A stretch of DNA of 64,000 nucleotides from Pseudomonas serbica (lineage in GTDB: Bacteria > Pseudomonadota > Gammaproteobacteria > Pseudomonadales > Pseudomonadaceae), in assembly GCF_028823535.1 (NCBI RefSeq), contig NZ_JAQIYM010000010.1, positions 241,804-305,803 on the forward strand, in the 5' to 3' direction. The translations under genes were made by a program, and so were the position numbers. Positions 15,661 to 24,006 of the stretch are shown piece after piece (position 1 is the first letter of the stretch; each line of letters opens with the position of its first letter). The notes beneath the pieces are model-generated. The model searched no databases, was not told the origin of the DNA, and saw only the letters and a program-made list of their open reading frames with translations.

Positions 15661-16587
15661 ATGGCGGCGATTCACATCGGTATTTCAGGTTGGCGCTACA
15701 CGCCCTGGCGGGGGGATTTCTACCCGAAGGGATTGGCCCAGAAGCGCGAATTGCAATTCGCCTCGCGGGCAGTCAACAGCATCGAGATCAACGGATCGTT
15801 TTACGCCCTGCAAAGGCCTGAACGCTATGCCCAGTGGTACGCCGAAACCCCGGTGCACTTTGTGTTCAGCGTCAAGGCCCCGCGTTTCATCACCCATATC
15901 AAGCGTCTGCGTGACATCCACAAACCCCTGGCAAATTTCTTTGCCTCCGGGGTTCTGGAACTCAAGGAAAAGCTCGGCCCGATCCTCTGGCAGTTTGCGC
16001 CCAACTTCAAATTCGACGCCGAACTGTTCGAAGCTTTCCTTGAGCAACTGCCCCGTGACACCGAACAGGCCGCGGCCCTCGCCCGCCAGCACGATGCCCA
16101 CGTGAATGGCCACGCCAGCCTGAAGGCGAGCAGGAAACAGCCCTTGCGCCATGCCGTGGAAATCCGCAACGAAAGCTTCATCGATCCAGTATTCGTCCGC
16201 CTGCTCAAACGCCACAATACGGCCTTGGTCATCGCCGACACCGCCGGTAAATGGCCCTACCGCGAGGACCTCACCAGTGACTTCGTGTACCTGCGCCTGC
16301 ACGGTGCCGAAGAGCTCTATGCCAGTGGCTATACCCCCCAGGCGTTGAAGCGTTGGGGCGACCGGATCGAGGCCTGGCATCAGGGCCGGCAACCGGCTGA
16401 CCCGCAACTGATTGCGCCTCGCCTGAAACCCAGGGCGCGCAAATCCCGAGAAGTGTTTTGCTATTTCGATAACGACATCAAGGTCCGCGCGCCCTTCGAT
16501 GCGCGTCGCTTGCTGGAACGCTTCGACCTCGACAAAGAGCTGCTCACCGCCCCCGGTGAACCGGCTGCCGAAGGAGTGCTGCCATGA
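15661..16587 (+). CDS. DUF72 (YecE-family) protein
   Basis: 308 aa. The TIM-barrel DUF72 family: IHIGISGWRYTPWRGDFYP at the N-terminus, FSVKAPRFITH, and the C-terminal VYLRLHGAEELYASGY with conserved Arg and His. Biochemical function of the family is unknown. RBS GGGAGGCGAC precedes the ATG. Its stop overlaps the ATG of the next gene by four bases, making it the leading gene of a coupled set DUF72-YbhP-ClsB-YbhN. The linkage with phospholipid genes suggests, but does not prove, an envelope role. Confidence 0.87.
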   Translation: MAAIHIGISGWRYTPWRGDFYPKGLAQKRELQFASRAVNSIEINGSFYALQRPERYAQWYAETPVHFVFSVKAPRFITHIKRLRDIHKPLANFFASGVLELKEKLGPILWQFAPNFKFDAELFEAFLEQLPRDTEQAAALARQHDAHVNGHASLKASRKQPLRHAVEIRNESFIDPVFVRLLKRHNTALVIADTAGKWPYREDLTSDFVYLRLHGAEELYASGYTPQALKRWGDRIEAWHQGRQPADPQLIAPRLKPRARKSREVFCYFDNDIKVRAPFDARRLLERFDLDKELLTAPGEPAAEGVLP

Positions 16588-17381
16588 GCATTTCCGAACC
16601 GGTTGGCACCACCGACGAGCAGGCGAACATTGATAGCACAGTGCACCGCTTCACCGTGCTGACGGTCAACACCCACAAGGGTTTCACTGCGTTGAACCGG
16701 CGTTTCATCCTGCCTGAACTGCGCGAAGCGGTGCGTAGCGTGTCCGCCGACGTGGTGTTTCTGCAGGAGGTGCACGGCACCCACGAACATCACCCCAAGC
16801 GCTACGACAATTGGCCGGCGATACCCCAGTACGAATTTCTCGCGGACACCCTCTGGCCTCAGTTTGCCTATGGTCGTAACGCGGTCTATCCGGCAGGCGA
16901 TCATGGCAATGCCTTGCTGTCGAAATTCCAGATCATTCGCCACGACAATCTGGACGTGTCCATCAGCGGCCACGAAAACCGCGGCATTTTGCATTGCGTG
17001 CTGCGCCTGCCTGGCGAGGGCCCGGAGGTGCATGCCATTTGCGTTCATCTGGGCTTGCGCGAAAGCCACCGTAATGAACAGCTCAAGTTGCTGCGACGCC
17101 TTCTTGAGTCGTTCCCGGACGAAGCGCCCGTGATCGTGGCCGGTGATTTCAACGACTGGCGCCAACGCGCCGATGCCCTGCTCAAACCCTGCGGATTGCG
17201 CGAAGTTTTCGCCGAGCACCACGGCAAGCCGGCGCGCAGTTTTCCCGCGCGATTGCCGGCCCTGCGCCTGGACCGCATCTACGTTCGCAACCTCAAGGCC
17301 AGTCAGCCGCAAGTACTGGCCAGCCGGCCCTGGTCGCACCTTTCGGATCACGCGCCGTTGTCGGTGGAGATCGAGCTATGA
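16584..17381 (+). CDS. Endonuclease/exonuclease/phosphatase family protein (YbhP-like)
   Basis: 265 aa. EEP-fold metal phosphodiesterase: TVNTHKG (Asn29), FLQEVHG (Glu62), VVAGDFNDW near residue 190 and the terminal SDHAPLSVEI with the catalytic His. The same gene precedes clsB and ybhN in E. coli (ybhP-ybhO-ybhN). The substrate is unknown; a phospholipid or nucleic-acid phosphodiester is possible. Overlaps both neighbours by four bases (ATGA), so translation is coupled along the cassette. Confidence 0.88.
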   Translation: MSISEPVGTTDEQANIDSTVHRFTVLTVNTHKGFTALNRRFILPELREAVRSVSADVVFLQEVHGTHEHHPKRYDNWPAIPQYEFLADTLWPQFAYGRNAVYPAGDHGNALLSKFQIIRHDNLDVSISGHENRGILHCVLRLPGEGPEVHAICVHLGLRESHRNEQLKLLRRLLESFPDEAPVIVAGDFNDWRQRADALLKPCGLREVFAEHHGKPARSFPARLPALRLDRIYVRNLKASQPQVLASRPWSHLSDHAPLSVEIEL

Positions 17382-18673
17382 GCAGCCCGTCGATGGAAAA
17401 AACCACGCTGGAAAAAACGCTAACCGCGCCGCCCATGAGCGAGCCGCAAAGGGTCGACGTCGAGTACGGCTGGCAAGGCAACAACCGGGTTGAACTGCTG
17501 GAAAACGGCGAAGCCTATTTCCCCAGGGTGTTCGAGGCCATGCGCCAGGCCAAGACCGAGATTCTCCTGGAAACCTTCATTGTGTTTGAGGACAAGGTGG
17601 GTGAAGAACTGAAGTCCGTGCTCATCGAAGCGGCCCAACGGGGCGTACGCGTGACTGCAAGTTTTGACGGGTTTGGCTGCGGAGAGCTGACTGCCGACTA
17701 TCTCAACGCCCTGAGCGGTGCCGGCGTGCATTTGCAGATGTTCGACCCGGCCCCCAAGCGCCTGGGCATCCGCACCAACTGGTTCCGACGCCTGCATCGC
17801 AAGATCGTGGTGGTGGACGGGACGCTTGCGTTCATTGGCGGGATCAACTTCTCCGCCGATCATCTGGCCGACTTCGGCCCGGAAGCCAAGCAGGACTATT
17901 CCGTTGAAGTGCAAGGCCCGGCGGTGGCCGACATCCATCACTTTGCCCTGTTGCAATGCGGTCGCCCGGCCCATGCCAAATACTGGTGGCAACGCCGCCG
18001 GCAACGGCGCTCGGAACTGGTTGTAACTGATCACGATGGCCAGGTGCGGCTGGTGTACCGTGATAATGCCGAGCATTCGACCGACATCGAAGAGGTTTAC
18101 CGCCTGGCGTTGCGTACGGCGCAGCGGCGCGTGGTCATCGCCAACGCCTACTTTTTCCCCGGCTACCGCTTGCTGCGCGAGATCCGCAACGCGGCGCGCC
18201 GCGGTGTCGAAGTGCGCCTGATCCTGCAGGGGCAGCCGGACATGCTGGTGGCCAAGCTGGCGGCGCGCATGACCTACGATTACCTGCTCAAGTCCGGGGT
18301 GAAAATCTTCGAATACTGCGACCGCCCCCTGCACGGCAAAGTGGCGTTGGTGGACGAGGACTGGAGCACCGTCGGCTCCAGCAATCTGGACCCGTTGAGC
18401 CTGTCGATGAACCTGGAGGCCAATGTGTTGATCCGTGACCGGGCGTTCAACCGTGACCTGTTCGAACGGCTCGAAGAGCTCGCCGATCACCATTGCAAAG
18501 CCATGTCGGTGGACAAAGCCCCGCGCGGGCGAATCTGGCACATGACCGTGGGCTTCCTGGTGTTTCACTTCCTGCGGCATTTTCCGGCATGGGCCGGCTG
18601 GTTGCCTGCGCACAAACCACGCTTGAAAGCATTCACCCCACCGACCGGGAGCGATCAACATGAGCCGCACTGA
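17378..18673 (+). CDS. clsB: Cardiolipin synthase ClsB (YbhO-type)
   Basis: 431 aa. A phospholipase-D superfamily enzyme with two HKD motifs: HRKIVVVDG near residue 140 with GGINF, and HGKVALVDE near 322 with GSSNLDP. It lacks N-terminal membrane helices, as ClsB does, and has a hydrophobic segment near the C-terminus. ClsB makes cardiolipin, and in E. coli can also form phosphatidylglycerol from phosphatidylethanolamine. Coupled by ATGA to the YbhP-like gene upstream and overlapping the ybhN-like gene by 14 bases downstream. Confidence 0.9.
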   Translation: MSSPSMEKTTLEKTLTAPPMSEPQRVDVEYGWQGNNRVELLENGEAYFPRVFEAMRQAKTEILLETFIVFEDKVGEELKSVLIEAAQRGVRVTASFDGFGCGELTADYLNALSGAGVHLQMFDPAPKRLGIRTNWFRRLHRKIVVVDGTLAFIGGINFSADHLADFGPEAKQDYSVEVQGPAVADIHHFALLQCGRPAHAKYWWQRRRQRRSELVVTDHDGQVRLVYRDNAEHSTDIEEVYRLALRTAQRRVVIANAYFFPGYRLLREIRNAARRGVEVRLILQGQPDMLVAKLAARMTYDYLLKSGVKIFEYCDRPLHGKVALVDEDWSTVGSSNLDPLSLSMNLEANVLIRDRAFNRDLFERLEELADHHCKAMSVDKAPRGRIWHMTVGFLVFHFLRHFPAWAGWLPAHKPRLKAFTPPTGSDQHEPH

Positions 18674-19646
18674 AGCACAGGCGGCGTCCCACGCCGAGCA
18701 CCCGGCCAAGTCGCGCTGGAGCCGTTGGAAAAGACCGCTGACGATGCTGTTTTTCCTCGCGCTGATCGTCCTGTTGACGATGTTCGCCCAACGCATCGAA
18801 TGGAACGAGGTGTTCGACACGCTTGCCGATTTCAAGGTGCGTACCTTGATCATCGCGTCCGCCCTGACCCTGGTGAGTTTTCTGGTCTACGCCTGCTTTG
18901 ACCTGATTGGCCGCACCTACATACGCCAGGACCTGACGTGGAAACAGATCCTGCCGGTGGGCATCATCAGCTACGCCTTCAACCTCAACCTGAGCGCCTG
19001 GGTCGGCGGCATCGCCATGCGCTATCGCCTGTATTCGCGGCTCGGGGTGAGCAAGGCCAACATTGCGAAAATCCTCGGCCTGAGCCTGGCAACCAACTGG
19101 TTTGGCTACATGGTGATCGCCGGTGCCGTGTTCAGCAGCGGGCTGGTGCGTATGCCGCCAGGCTGGAAACTGAGCAGTGGCGCGCTACAAGCGGTGGGCG
19201 TGTTATTGCTGTTGGTGAGTGCGGGGTATCTGGTGGCGTGCCAGTTCTCCAAGCGTCGGGAATGGACGATTCGCGGGGTGGAAATCAATTTGCCGTCGCT
19301 GCGCATGGCGATCCTGCAACTGGCCCTGGGGGCGCTGAACTGGTCGCTGATGGCTGCGGTGATTTTTACCCTGCTGCCGAGCAAGCTGGACTATCCGCTG
19401 GTGTTGGGCGTGTTGCTGATCAGCGCCATCGCCGGGGTCATCACGCACATTCCGGCCGGGCTCGGTGTGCTGGAAGCAGTGTTTGTGGCACTGCTGCAAC
19501 ACGAGGCGTCCAGGGGCAGCCTGGTGGCAGGATTGCTGGCTTATCGGGCGATCTATTTCCTGTTGCCGCTGTTGATAACGCTGGTGATGTACCTGTTGGT
19601 GGAGGCCAAGGCCAAGTCGTTGCGGATCTCTAAAAGGCCCAAGTGA
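18660..19646 (+). CDS. YbhN-family integral membrane protein (LPG-synthase TM region / flippase-like)
   Basis: 328 aa. About eight hydrophobic helices with the family signature VGIISYAFNLNLSAWVGG and GVITHIPAGLGVLEAVF, the conserved pattern of the lysylphosphatidylglycerol synthetase membrane domain (UPF0104). No aminoacyl-transfer domain is attached, so lipid transport or flipping is the best guess. It is the last gene of the DUF72-YbhP-ClsB-YbhN cassette, overlapping clsB by 14 bases. ATG at 18660 follows GGGAGCGATCAAC. Confidence 0.87.
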   Translation: MSRTEAQAASHAEHPAKSRWSRWKRPLTMLFFLALIVLLTMFAQRIEWNEVFDTLADFKVRTLIIASALTLVSFLVYACFDLIGRTYIRQDLTWKQILPVGIISYAFNLNLSAWVGGIAMRYRLYSRLGVSKANIAKILGLSLATNWFGYMVIAGAVFSSGLVRMPPGWKLSSGALQAVGVLLLLVSAGYLVACQFSKRREWTIRGVEINLPSLRMAILQLALGALNWSLMAAVIFTLLPSKLDYPLVLGVLLISAIAGVITHIPAGLGVLEAVFVALLQHEASRGSLVAGLLAYRAIYFLLPLLITLVMYLLVEAKAKSLRISKRPK

Positions 19647-19672
19647 TGGGTGCCCGAAAGAACACCACAAAA

Positions 19673-20431
19673 TCATGTGGACTGAATGATGCTCAACCGC
19701 TCACCCACCACCATCTCCGTGATCCAGTCCACCAGGATCGAGGTGTAGGCCTGCTGTGAAATGGGGTCGCTCAGCGCATGATCGGCGCCGTCGATGATGC
19801 GGTGGGTCAGCGAGTGGGTCTGCTGACACGCCGCGCGATAACTCATGATGGTTGCATGGGGTACGTAGTCATCGGTTTGCGACTCCACCAGCAACACATC
19901 CCCGGTAAATTGCGAACAGGCATGCAGCGCCCGGTTGCTGTCAGCGCGCACCAACGTGCTGCGGTAATCGCGCAGGTCGAGCTTGTCCAGATCGCGTTTG
20001 GGCGTGTGCCATTGATCATCGCGGTATAGCGCCGGCACCCGCAACGCCAGCCAGCGCACCGGCCGCAGCGAGGTGAGGATCGAGGCCAGGTAACCGCCAT
20101 AACTGGTGCCGACCACGGCAATTGCCGAGGTATCCAGCGCCGGGTGTGCGAGCAATCGGTCGTAGGCCGCCAGCAGGTCGCGCAGGTTGTCTTCACGGGT
20201 CACGCGGGTCAGCGGAATACCCGTGCCACCGGTGTGCCCGCGCAGGTCGAAAGTCAAGCAGACACAACCCAATCCGGCGATGCCCTTGGCCCGTTCCAGG
20301 TCGCGCTCCTGACTACCGCCCCAACCGTGCACGAACAGCACGCCGGGGACTTTCGATTTAGGGCTGAGAAAAGTCCCGCTCATCTGTTCGTCGTCGATGT
20401 CGATTTGAATGCTTTCGCTTCTAGCCGTCAT
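19673..20431 (-). CDS. Alpha/beta hydrolase (dienelactone-hydrolase/peptidase-like)
   Basis: 252 aa. Serine hydrolase: oxyanion segment HGWGG (35-39), nucleophile elbow GTSYGG with Ser110, an acidic residue in ESQTDDYVPH and the catalytic His in DGADHALSD. It has no signal peptide. Substrate not determinable. Its first 11 bases overlap the 3' end of the DUF3182 gene, so the two are coupled and probably act in one process. Confidence 0.83.
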   Translation of the reverse strand: MTARSESIQIDIDDEQMSGTFLSPKSKVPGVLFVHGWGGSQERDLERAKGIAGLGCVCLTFDLRGHTGGTGIPLTRVTREDNLRDLLAAYDRLLAHPALDTSAIAVVGTSYGGYLASILTSLRPVRWLALRVPALYRDDQWHTPKRDLDKLDLRDYRSTLVRADSNRALHACSQFTGDVLLVESQTDDYVPHATIMSYRAACQQTHSLTHRIIDGADHALSDPISQQAYTSILVDWITEMVVGERLSIIQST

Positions 20432-21530
20432 AGGATTTGACCGTTACGTACTTGAGGAGGAAATCGCTGTTTTCCGCCGGCCCGCGGTACACCTCGATGG
20501 CGTCCGCCGGCAGCGGTTGATCGATGTAGGTCTCCACCGAAGACACGCGAATCGCGCGCATCCCCGGATCGTTGACGAAACTCTGCAAGGCTGCCACTTC
20601 AGCGCTGCTGGCACCGCCCATGCGCCAGGATTGCTCAAGCACGCCGCTGCGTTGCTGGCCGTCACTGGCAATGCCCTGGGCGATGTCGTAATTGCGCCGT
20701 GAGGCATAGAAACCGGGATAGGCTTCATCTGCGGCGCCATCAAATACCTGGGCCTGCCTGATCGCCAGTTGCACATTGTCAGGCAAATCCAGCGTCAGCA
20801 GATCGTCGTAGCCACCCTGCACCACCAGCAGGTTGGAACCACCATAGACCTCTTCGCCGTGGGCGTCTTTGGTCAAGTATTGATCACCGCAGTAACTGAG
20901 CACCTTGTCGCCGATGAAACTCTGCCCGACGCTGTGGGTAATCACCTGGTCCAGGTCCTGCTCGAGCACCACGCCCTCACTGAACAGCGCTTTCGCTTCA
21001 GGGCGGGCGAGAATTTCATCGAACTGATCGAGGCTCTTGATGACTTCCTGCCCACGCCCGGCACAGGCATGAATCGGCTTGATGCGGATCGCACCGCTGT
21101 AGAGCAGATGCTCCGCCGCCGGCCGCGCGTCCTCGAACGAGAAAACACTGAGACCATCAAGCACTACAGTGCGCACCCGCTCGGAAAACAACGGCGCCCA
21201 GCCTTGCGGTGCACGGGCATGTCTATTCAACAAACCATGGCTGATGGCTTTGGTGCAGATGAAATCATGCTCGACGTATCCGCCCCACAAATCCTCGGGT
21301 CCCTGGACGCCCAACTCCCGAGCAACAGCGGTGCCAACCAGGGTCTGGGTTGGCAACAGATAAATATCCCGCCCATTGTGCGCCTGCGGGTCGTAGCTGC
21401 CGCCAAATTTGAGTCCAAGGATTTGCGCCAGCCAACGGGCCAGGGCGCGATTGGTTTCGACTTCATGCTGTGGCGCACCGGGACGCACCGAATGGGCGAC
21501 TACGAGTTTCTTGCGGTTTGTTGGGGTCAT
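20421..21530 (-). CDS. DUF3182 family protein, ATP-grasp-like
   Basis: 369 aa. Begins MTPTNRKKLVVAHSVRPGAP. The middle has features reminiscent of ATP-grasp enzymes: IRIKPIHACAGRGQEV (Lys151, then a Gly-rich turn at 158-160) followed by GVVLEQDLDQ around residue 190, as the nucleotide-binding Lys and the hinge Glu are arranged in that fold. DUF3182 proteins are sometimes labelled biotin carboxylase-like for this reason, but no reaction is established. ATG at 21530 has AAGGGGGA upstream. Overlaps the alpha/beta hydrolase gene by 11 bases. A palindrome with flanking direct repeats lies upstream. Confidence 0.8.
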   Translation of the reverse strand: MTPTNRKKLVVAHSVRPGAPQHEVETNRALARWLAQILGLKFGGSYDPQAHNGRDIYLLPTQTLVGTAVARELGVQGPEDLWGGYVEHDFICTKAISHGLLNRHARAPQGWAPLFSERVRTVVLDGLSVFSFEDARPAAEHLLYSGAIRIKPIHACAGRGQEVIKSLDQFDEILARPEAKALFSEGVVLEQDLDQVITHSVGQSFIGDKVLSYCGDQYLTKDAHGEEVYGGSNLLVVQGGYDDLLTLDLPDNVQLAIRQAQVFDGAADEAYPGFYASRRNYDIAQGIASDGQQRSGVLEQSWRMGGASSAEVAALQSFVNDPGMRAIRVSSVETYIDQPLPADAIEVYRGPAENSDFLLKYVTVKSYDG

Positions 21531-21663
21531 GCGTCCCCCTTCAGTTGTCGCGATATGAATGTAGCTGATGGAGTGCAGGGTTCAGGCCAACCGTTTCCTG
21601 AAAAAAAAGGTTTGGAAATCAGCCTGTTGCAGAATGGATGATGGCACCGAGCCAGCCTTATTC

Positions 21664-21701
21664 TGCACGACCGGATTGTTCAATCCGGCATTTTGCACGA
21701 C
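21664..21701. promoter_or_regulatory. Palindrome with flanking direct repeats upstream of the DUF3182 gene
   Basis: A perfect 8-bp inverted repeat CCGGATTG-TT-CAATCCGG (21671-21688) is bracketed by two direct copies of TGCACGAC at 21664 and 21694, exactly 30 bases apart. It sits between the GlxA-type regulator's stop (21744) and the DUF3182 start (21530), so it could be an operator for DUF3182-hydrolase or a terminator-like hairpin for the regulator; no T tract supports the latter. The rest of 21531-21743 shows no gene. Confidence 0.5.
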
Positions 21702-21743
21702 TCGACCCTGACATCGCCTCCACAGGGGATTTGGGAGCTGCTT

Positions 21744-22736
21744 CTATCGGCCTGCAACACTCGGCATCACGCCAAACCGCGCCCGATAGTCACTCGGCGC
21801 CAGCCCGGTTATCTTCTTGAACGTCGAACGAAACGCCCCCGGATCCTGATATCCCACGGTCCAGGCAATGTGATCGATGGTGCCGTTGGTGAACTCGAGC
21901 ATTTCCCGGGCCTTGCCGACTCGCAGGTGCTGGCAGTATTCCGTGGGCTTGAGTCCGGTCGCCGCGCGGAAACGGCGCAGGAACGTCCGCTCTTCCAACC
22001 CTGCCCGCTCAGCCATCGTCGCCAGCGAGACATCGGTGGCCCCAGTCCTTTGCAACCAGTGTTGAACCTTGAGAATCGAGGCGTCGCCATGGCTGAGAAT
22101 CGGCGCGAAATTGCTGCCGCACTCACTGGCGCTGTCGCTGTGTTCCACCACCAGGAAACGCGCAGTGCCGGTGGCAATGCTCGGCCCCAATAGACGATCC
22201 ACCAGGCGTAGGCCCAATTCAGACCAGGCCATCAGCCCGGCCGTGGTAATCAGGTCGCCGTCGTCGACAATGGGTGTATCGGCTTTGAGCTTGATCGCCG
22301 GGTAACGCTCGCTGAAGGATTTTGCCGAAGTCCAGTGAGTGGTGGCACTGCGACCGTCGAGCAAGCCACTTTCAGCCAACAGCAGCGAACCCACGCAGAC
22401 ACCACCGAGGGTTGCACCGCTGGCGTGCTGTTGGCGAAGCCAGCGCAACAGCGTCTGTGGCGCCTGGCCTTCGGTAAACCCGGCGATCGACGGTGGAATC
22501 AATACCGCCACCAATGCGCCGTCCCTAGCGGGATGGCTGTCATAGACACGAACTGGCGCCTGCTCGCCATCAACCTGCCAATGGCTCACCCGCAGCAAGG
22601 GCAAGCGCGCCTCCTGGTGCTCGGCGGCAATCCGGTTGGCCACCCCGAACAGGTCAGTCAATCCATGCACCGCCGCCATCTGCGCGCCGGGATAGATCAA
22701 CACGCCCAGTTCGACGATCGCCCTTTGTGCATCCAT
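21744..22736 (-). CDS. GlxA family AraC-type transcriptional regulator
   Basis: 330 aa. An N-terminal DJ-1/PfpI-like domain (VELGVLIYPGAQ at the start; GGVCVGSLLLAESGLLDGR at the nucleophile-elbow position, with Cys) is fused to a C-terminal AraC double helix-turn-helix (LEERTFLRRFRAATGLKPTEY ... DPGAFRSTFKKITGLAPSDYRARF, roughly residues 235-325). ATG at 22736 begins MDAQRAIVELG. It is divergent from the isochorismatase-family gene (102-base gap), the usual arrangement for a local activator. Confidence 0.9.
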   Translation of the reverse strand: MDAQRAIVELGVLIYPGAQMAAVHGLTDLFGVANRIAAEHQEARLPLLRVSHWQVDGEQAPVRVYDSHPARDGALVAVLIPPSIAGFTEGQAPQTLLRWLRQQHASGATLGGVCVGSLLLAESGLLDGRSATTHWTSAKSFSERYPAIKLKADTPIVDDGDLITTAGLMAWSELGLRLVDRLLGPSIATGTARFLVVEHSDSASECGSNFAPILSHGDASILKVQHWLQRTGATDVSLATMAERAGLEERTFLRRFRAATGLKPTEYCQHLRVGKAREMLEFTNGTIDHIAWTVGYQDPGAFRSTFKKITGLAPSDYRARFGVMPSVAGR

Positions 22737-22838
22737 TGTCAGTTTTCCCCCTTCTATTGTCGGTGCGGCCAATCCCCGGAATGCAGGCCAGGGCCAATAC
22801 TCCATTCCACACCCAAACCGCACTTCGAGGAAACAGTC

Positions 22839-23387
22839 ATGGCCAAGCAAGCACTCATCGTAGTCGATATCCAAAAAGACTACTTCCCCCAAGGCAAGTG
22901 GCCGCTGGTGGGGGCCGACGCTGCCGCGGACAACGCAGTGCGCCTGCTCAAAGCCTTTCGTGATGCTGGTGATTCGGTGGTACACATCCGCCACGAATTC
23001 ACTTCCGAAGACGCACCGTTTTTCACCCCTGGCTCCGACGGCGCCAAGCTGCACCCGAAAGTCCTCAACCAGGACAACGAGCCGGTGGTGCTCAAGCACT
23101 TCGTCAACTCGTTCCGCGAAACCGAACTCCAGTCCATTCTCGACGAGCAAGGCATCAAGGAACTGGTGGTGGTCGGCAGCATGAGCCACATGTGTATCGA
23201 TGGCATCACCCGCGCCGCCAACGACCTCGGCTACAGCGTCACGGTGATCCACGATGCCTGTGCCTCCCGGGATCTGGAGTTCAACGGCATGACCATTCCG
23301 GCGGCGCATGTACATGCGGCATTCATGTCGGCCCTGGGCTTTGCCTACGCCAAGGTGGTGTCGACCGACGAATTCCTCGCGAACTGA
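22839..23387 (+). CDS. Isochorismatase-family cysteine hydrolase
   Basis: 182 aa. The catalytic triad of the family is in place: Asp10 (LIVVDIQKDY), Lys86 (VLKHFVNSF) and Cys119 (GSMSHMCIDG). Members hydrolyse nicotinamide, isochorismate, N-carbamoyl compounds or related amides; the exact substrate is not readable. ATG at 22839 follows GAGGAAACAGTC; the long open frame upstream is antisense to the regulator gene. Transcribed away from the GlxA-type regulator, which probably controls it. Ends just before a strong bidirectional terminator. Confidence 0.87.
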   Translation: MAKQALIVVDIQKDYFPQGKWPLVGADAAADNAVRLLKAFRDAGDSVVHIRHEFTSEDAPFFTPGSDGAKLHPKVLNQDNEPVVLKHFVNSFRETELQSILDEQGIKELVVVGSMSHMCIDGITRAANDLGYSVTVIHDACASRDLEFNGMTIPAAHVHAAFMSALGFAYAKVVSTDEFLAN

Positions 23388-23400
23388 AGTTTCATCGCAA

Positions 23401-23443
23401 AAAAAAACCCGCACTTCAGACCGAAGTGCGGGTTTTGTTTTTC
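23401..23443. terminator. Bidirectional terminator, isochorismatase-family gene / ssb
   Basis: A stem AACCCGCACTTC and GAAGTGCGGGTT with loop AGACC, preceded by a run of A and followed by a T-rich tract, between convergent genes. Suitable for ending both transcripts. Confidence 0.93.
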
Positions 23444-23478
23444 AGCTGGCGGCCAGTAGCCTGGGGCTTACAGCTGTT

Positions 23479-23997
23479 TTAGAACGGAATATCGTCATCA
23501 AAGCTGTCGAAGTCCGGAGCTGGCTGCGGAGCGGCCTGCTGAGGAGCCGGGCGCGACTGTTGCGGGGCCGACTGCTGCGGACGCGGGGCCTGCTGGCGAG
23601 GCGCGGATTGCTGGTAGTTGTTACCACCCTGGCCTTGCTGGTCACCCTGCTGTGGACGACCGCCCAGCAGTTGCATGGTGCCTTGCATGTCGACCACGAT
23701 TTCGGTGGTGTAACGCTTGATACCGTCTTTTTCCCACTCGCGGGTCTGCAGCTTGCCTTCGATGTAGACCTGCGAACCTTTACGCAGGTATTCGCCGGCG
23801 ATCTCTGCGACCTTGCCGAACATCGACACACGGTGCCATTCGGTTTTTTCGACTTTCTGACCGGTTTGCTTGTCGGTCCACTGTTCGCTGGTTGCCAGAC
23901 TCAGGTTGGTCACGGCGTTGCCATTCGGCAGGTAACGAACTTCAGGATCCTGGCCGCAAGTGCCGACCAATATGACTTTGTTAACCCCACGGGCCAT
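23479..23997 (-). CDS. ssb: Single-stranded DNA-binding protein SSB
   Basis: 172 aa. N-terminal OB fold (VNKVILVGTCGQDPEVRY, EWHRVSMFGKVAEIAGEYL) to about residue 110, a Gln/Pro/Gly-rich disordered linker, and the acidic tip DDDIPF that recruits repair and replication partners such as RecQ, PriA and Exo I. Nine bases separate it from the stop of the upstream MFS gene, so it can be cotranscribed. In E. coli ssb is directly divergent from uvrA; here the MFS gene is inserted between them. Confidence 0.95.
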   Translation of the reverse strand: MARGVNKVILVGTCGQDPEVRYLPNGNAVTNLSLATSEQWTDKQTGQKVEKTEWHRVSMFGKVAEIAGEYLRKGSQVYIEGKLQTREWEKDGIKRYTTEIVVDMQGTMQLLGGRPQQGDQQGQGGNNYQQSAPRQQAPRPQQSAPQQSRPAPQQAAPQPAPDFDSFDDDIPF

Positions 23998-24006
23998 TAC
24001 GTTCTC

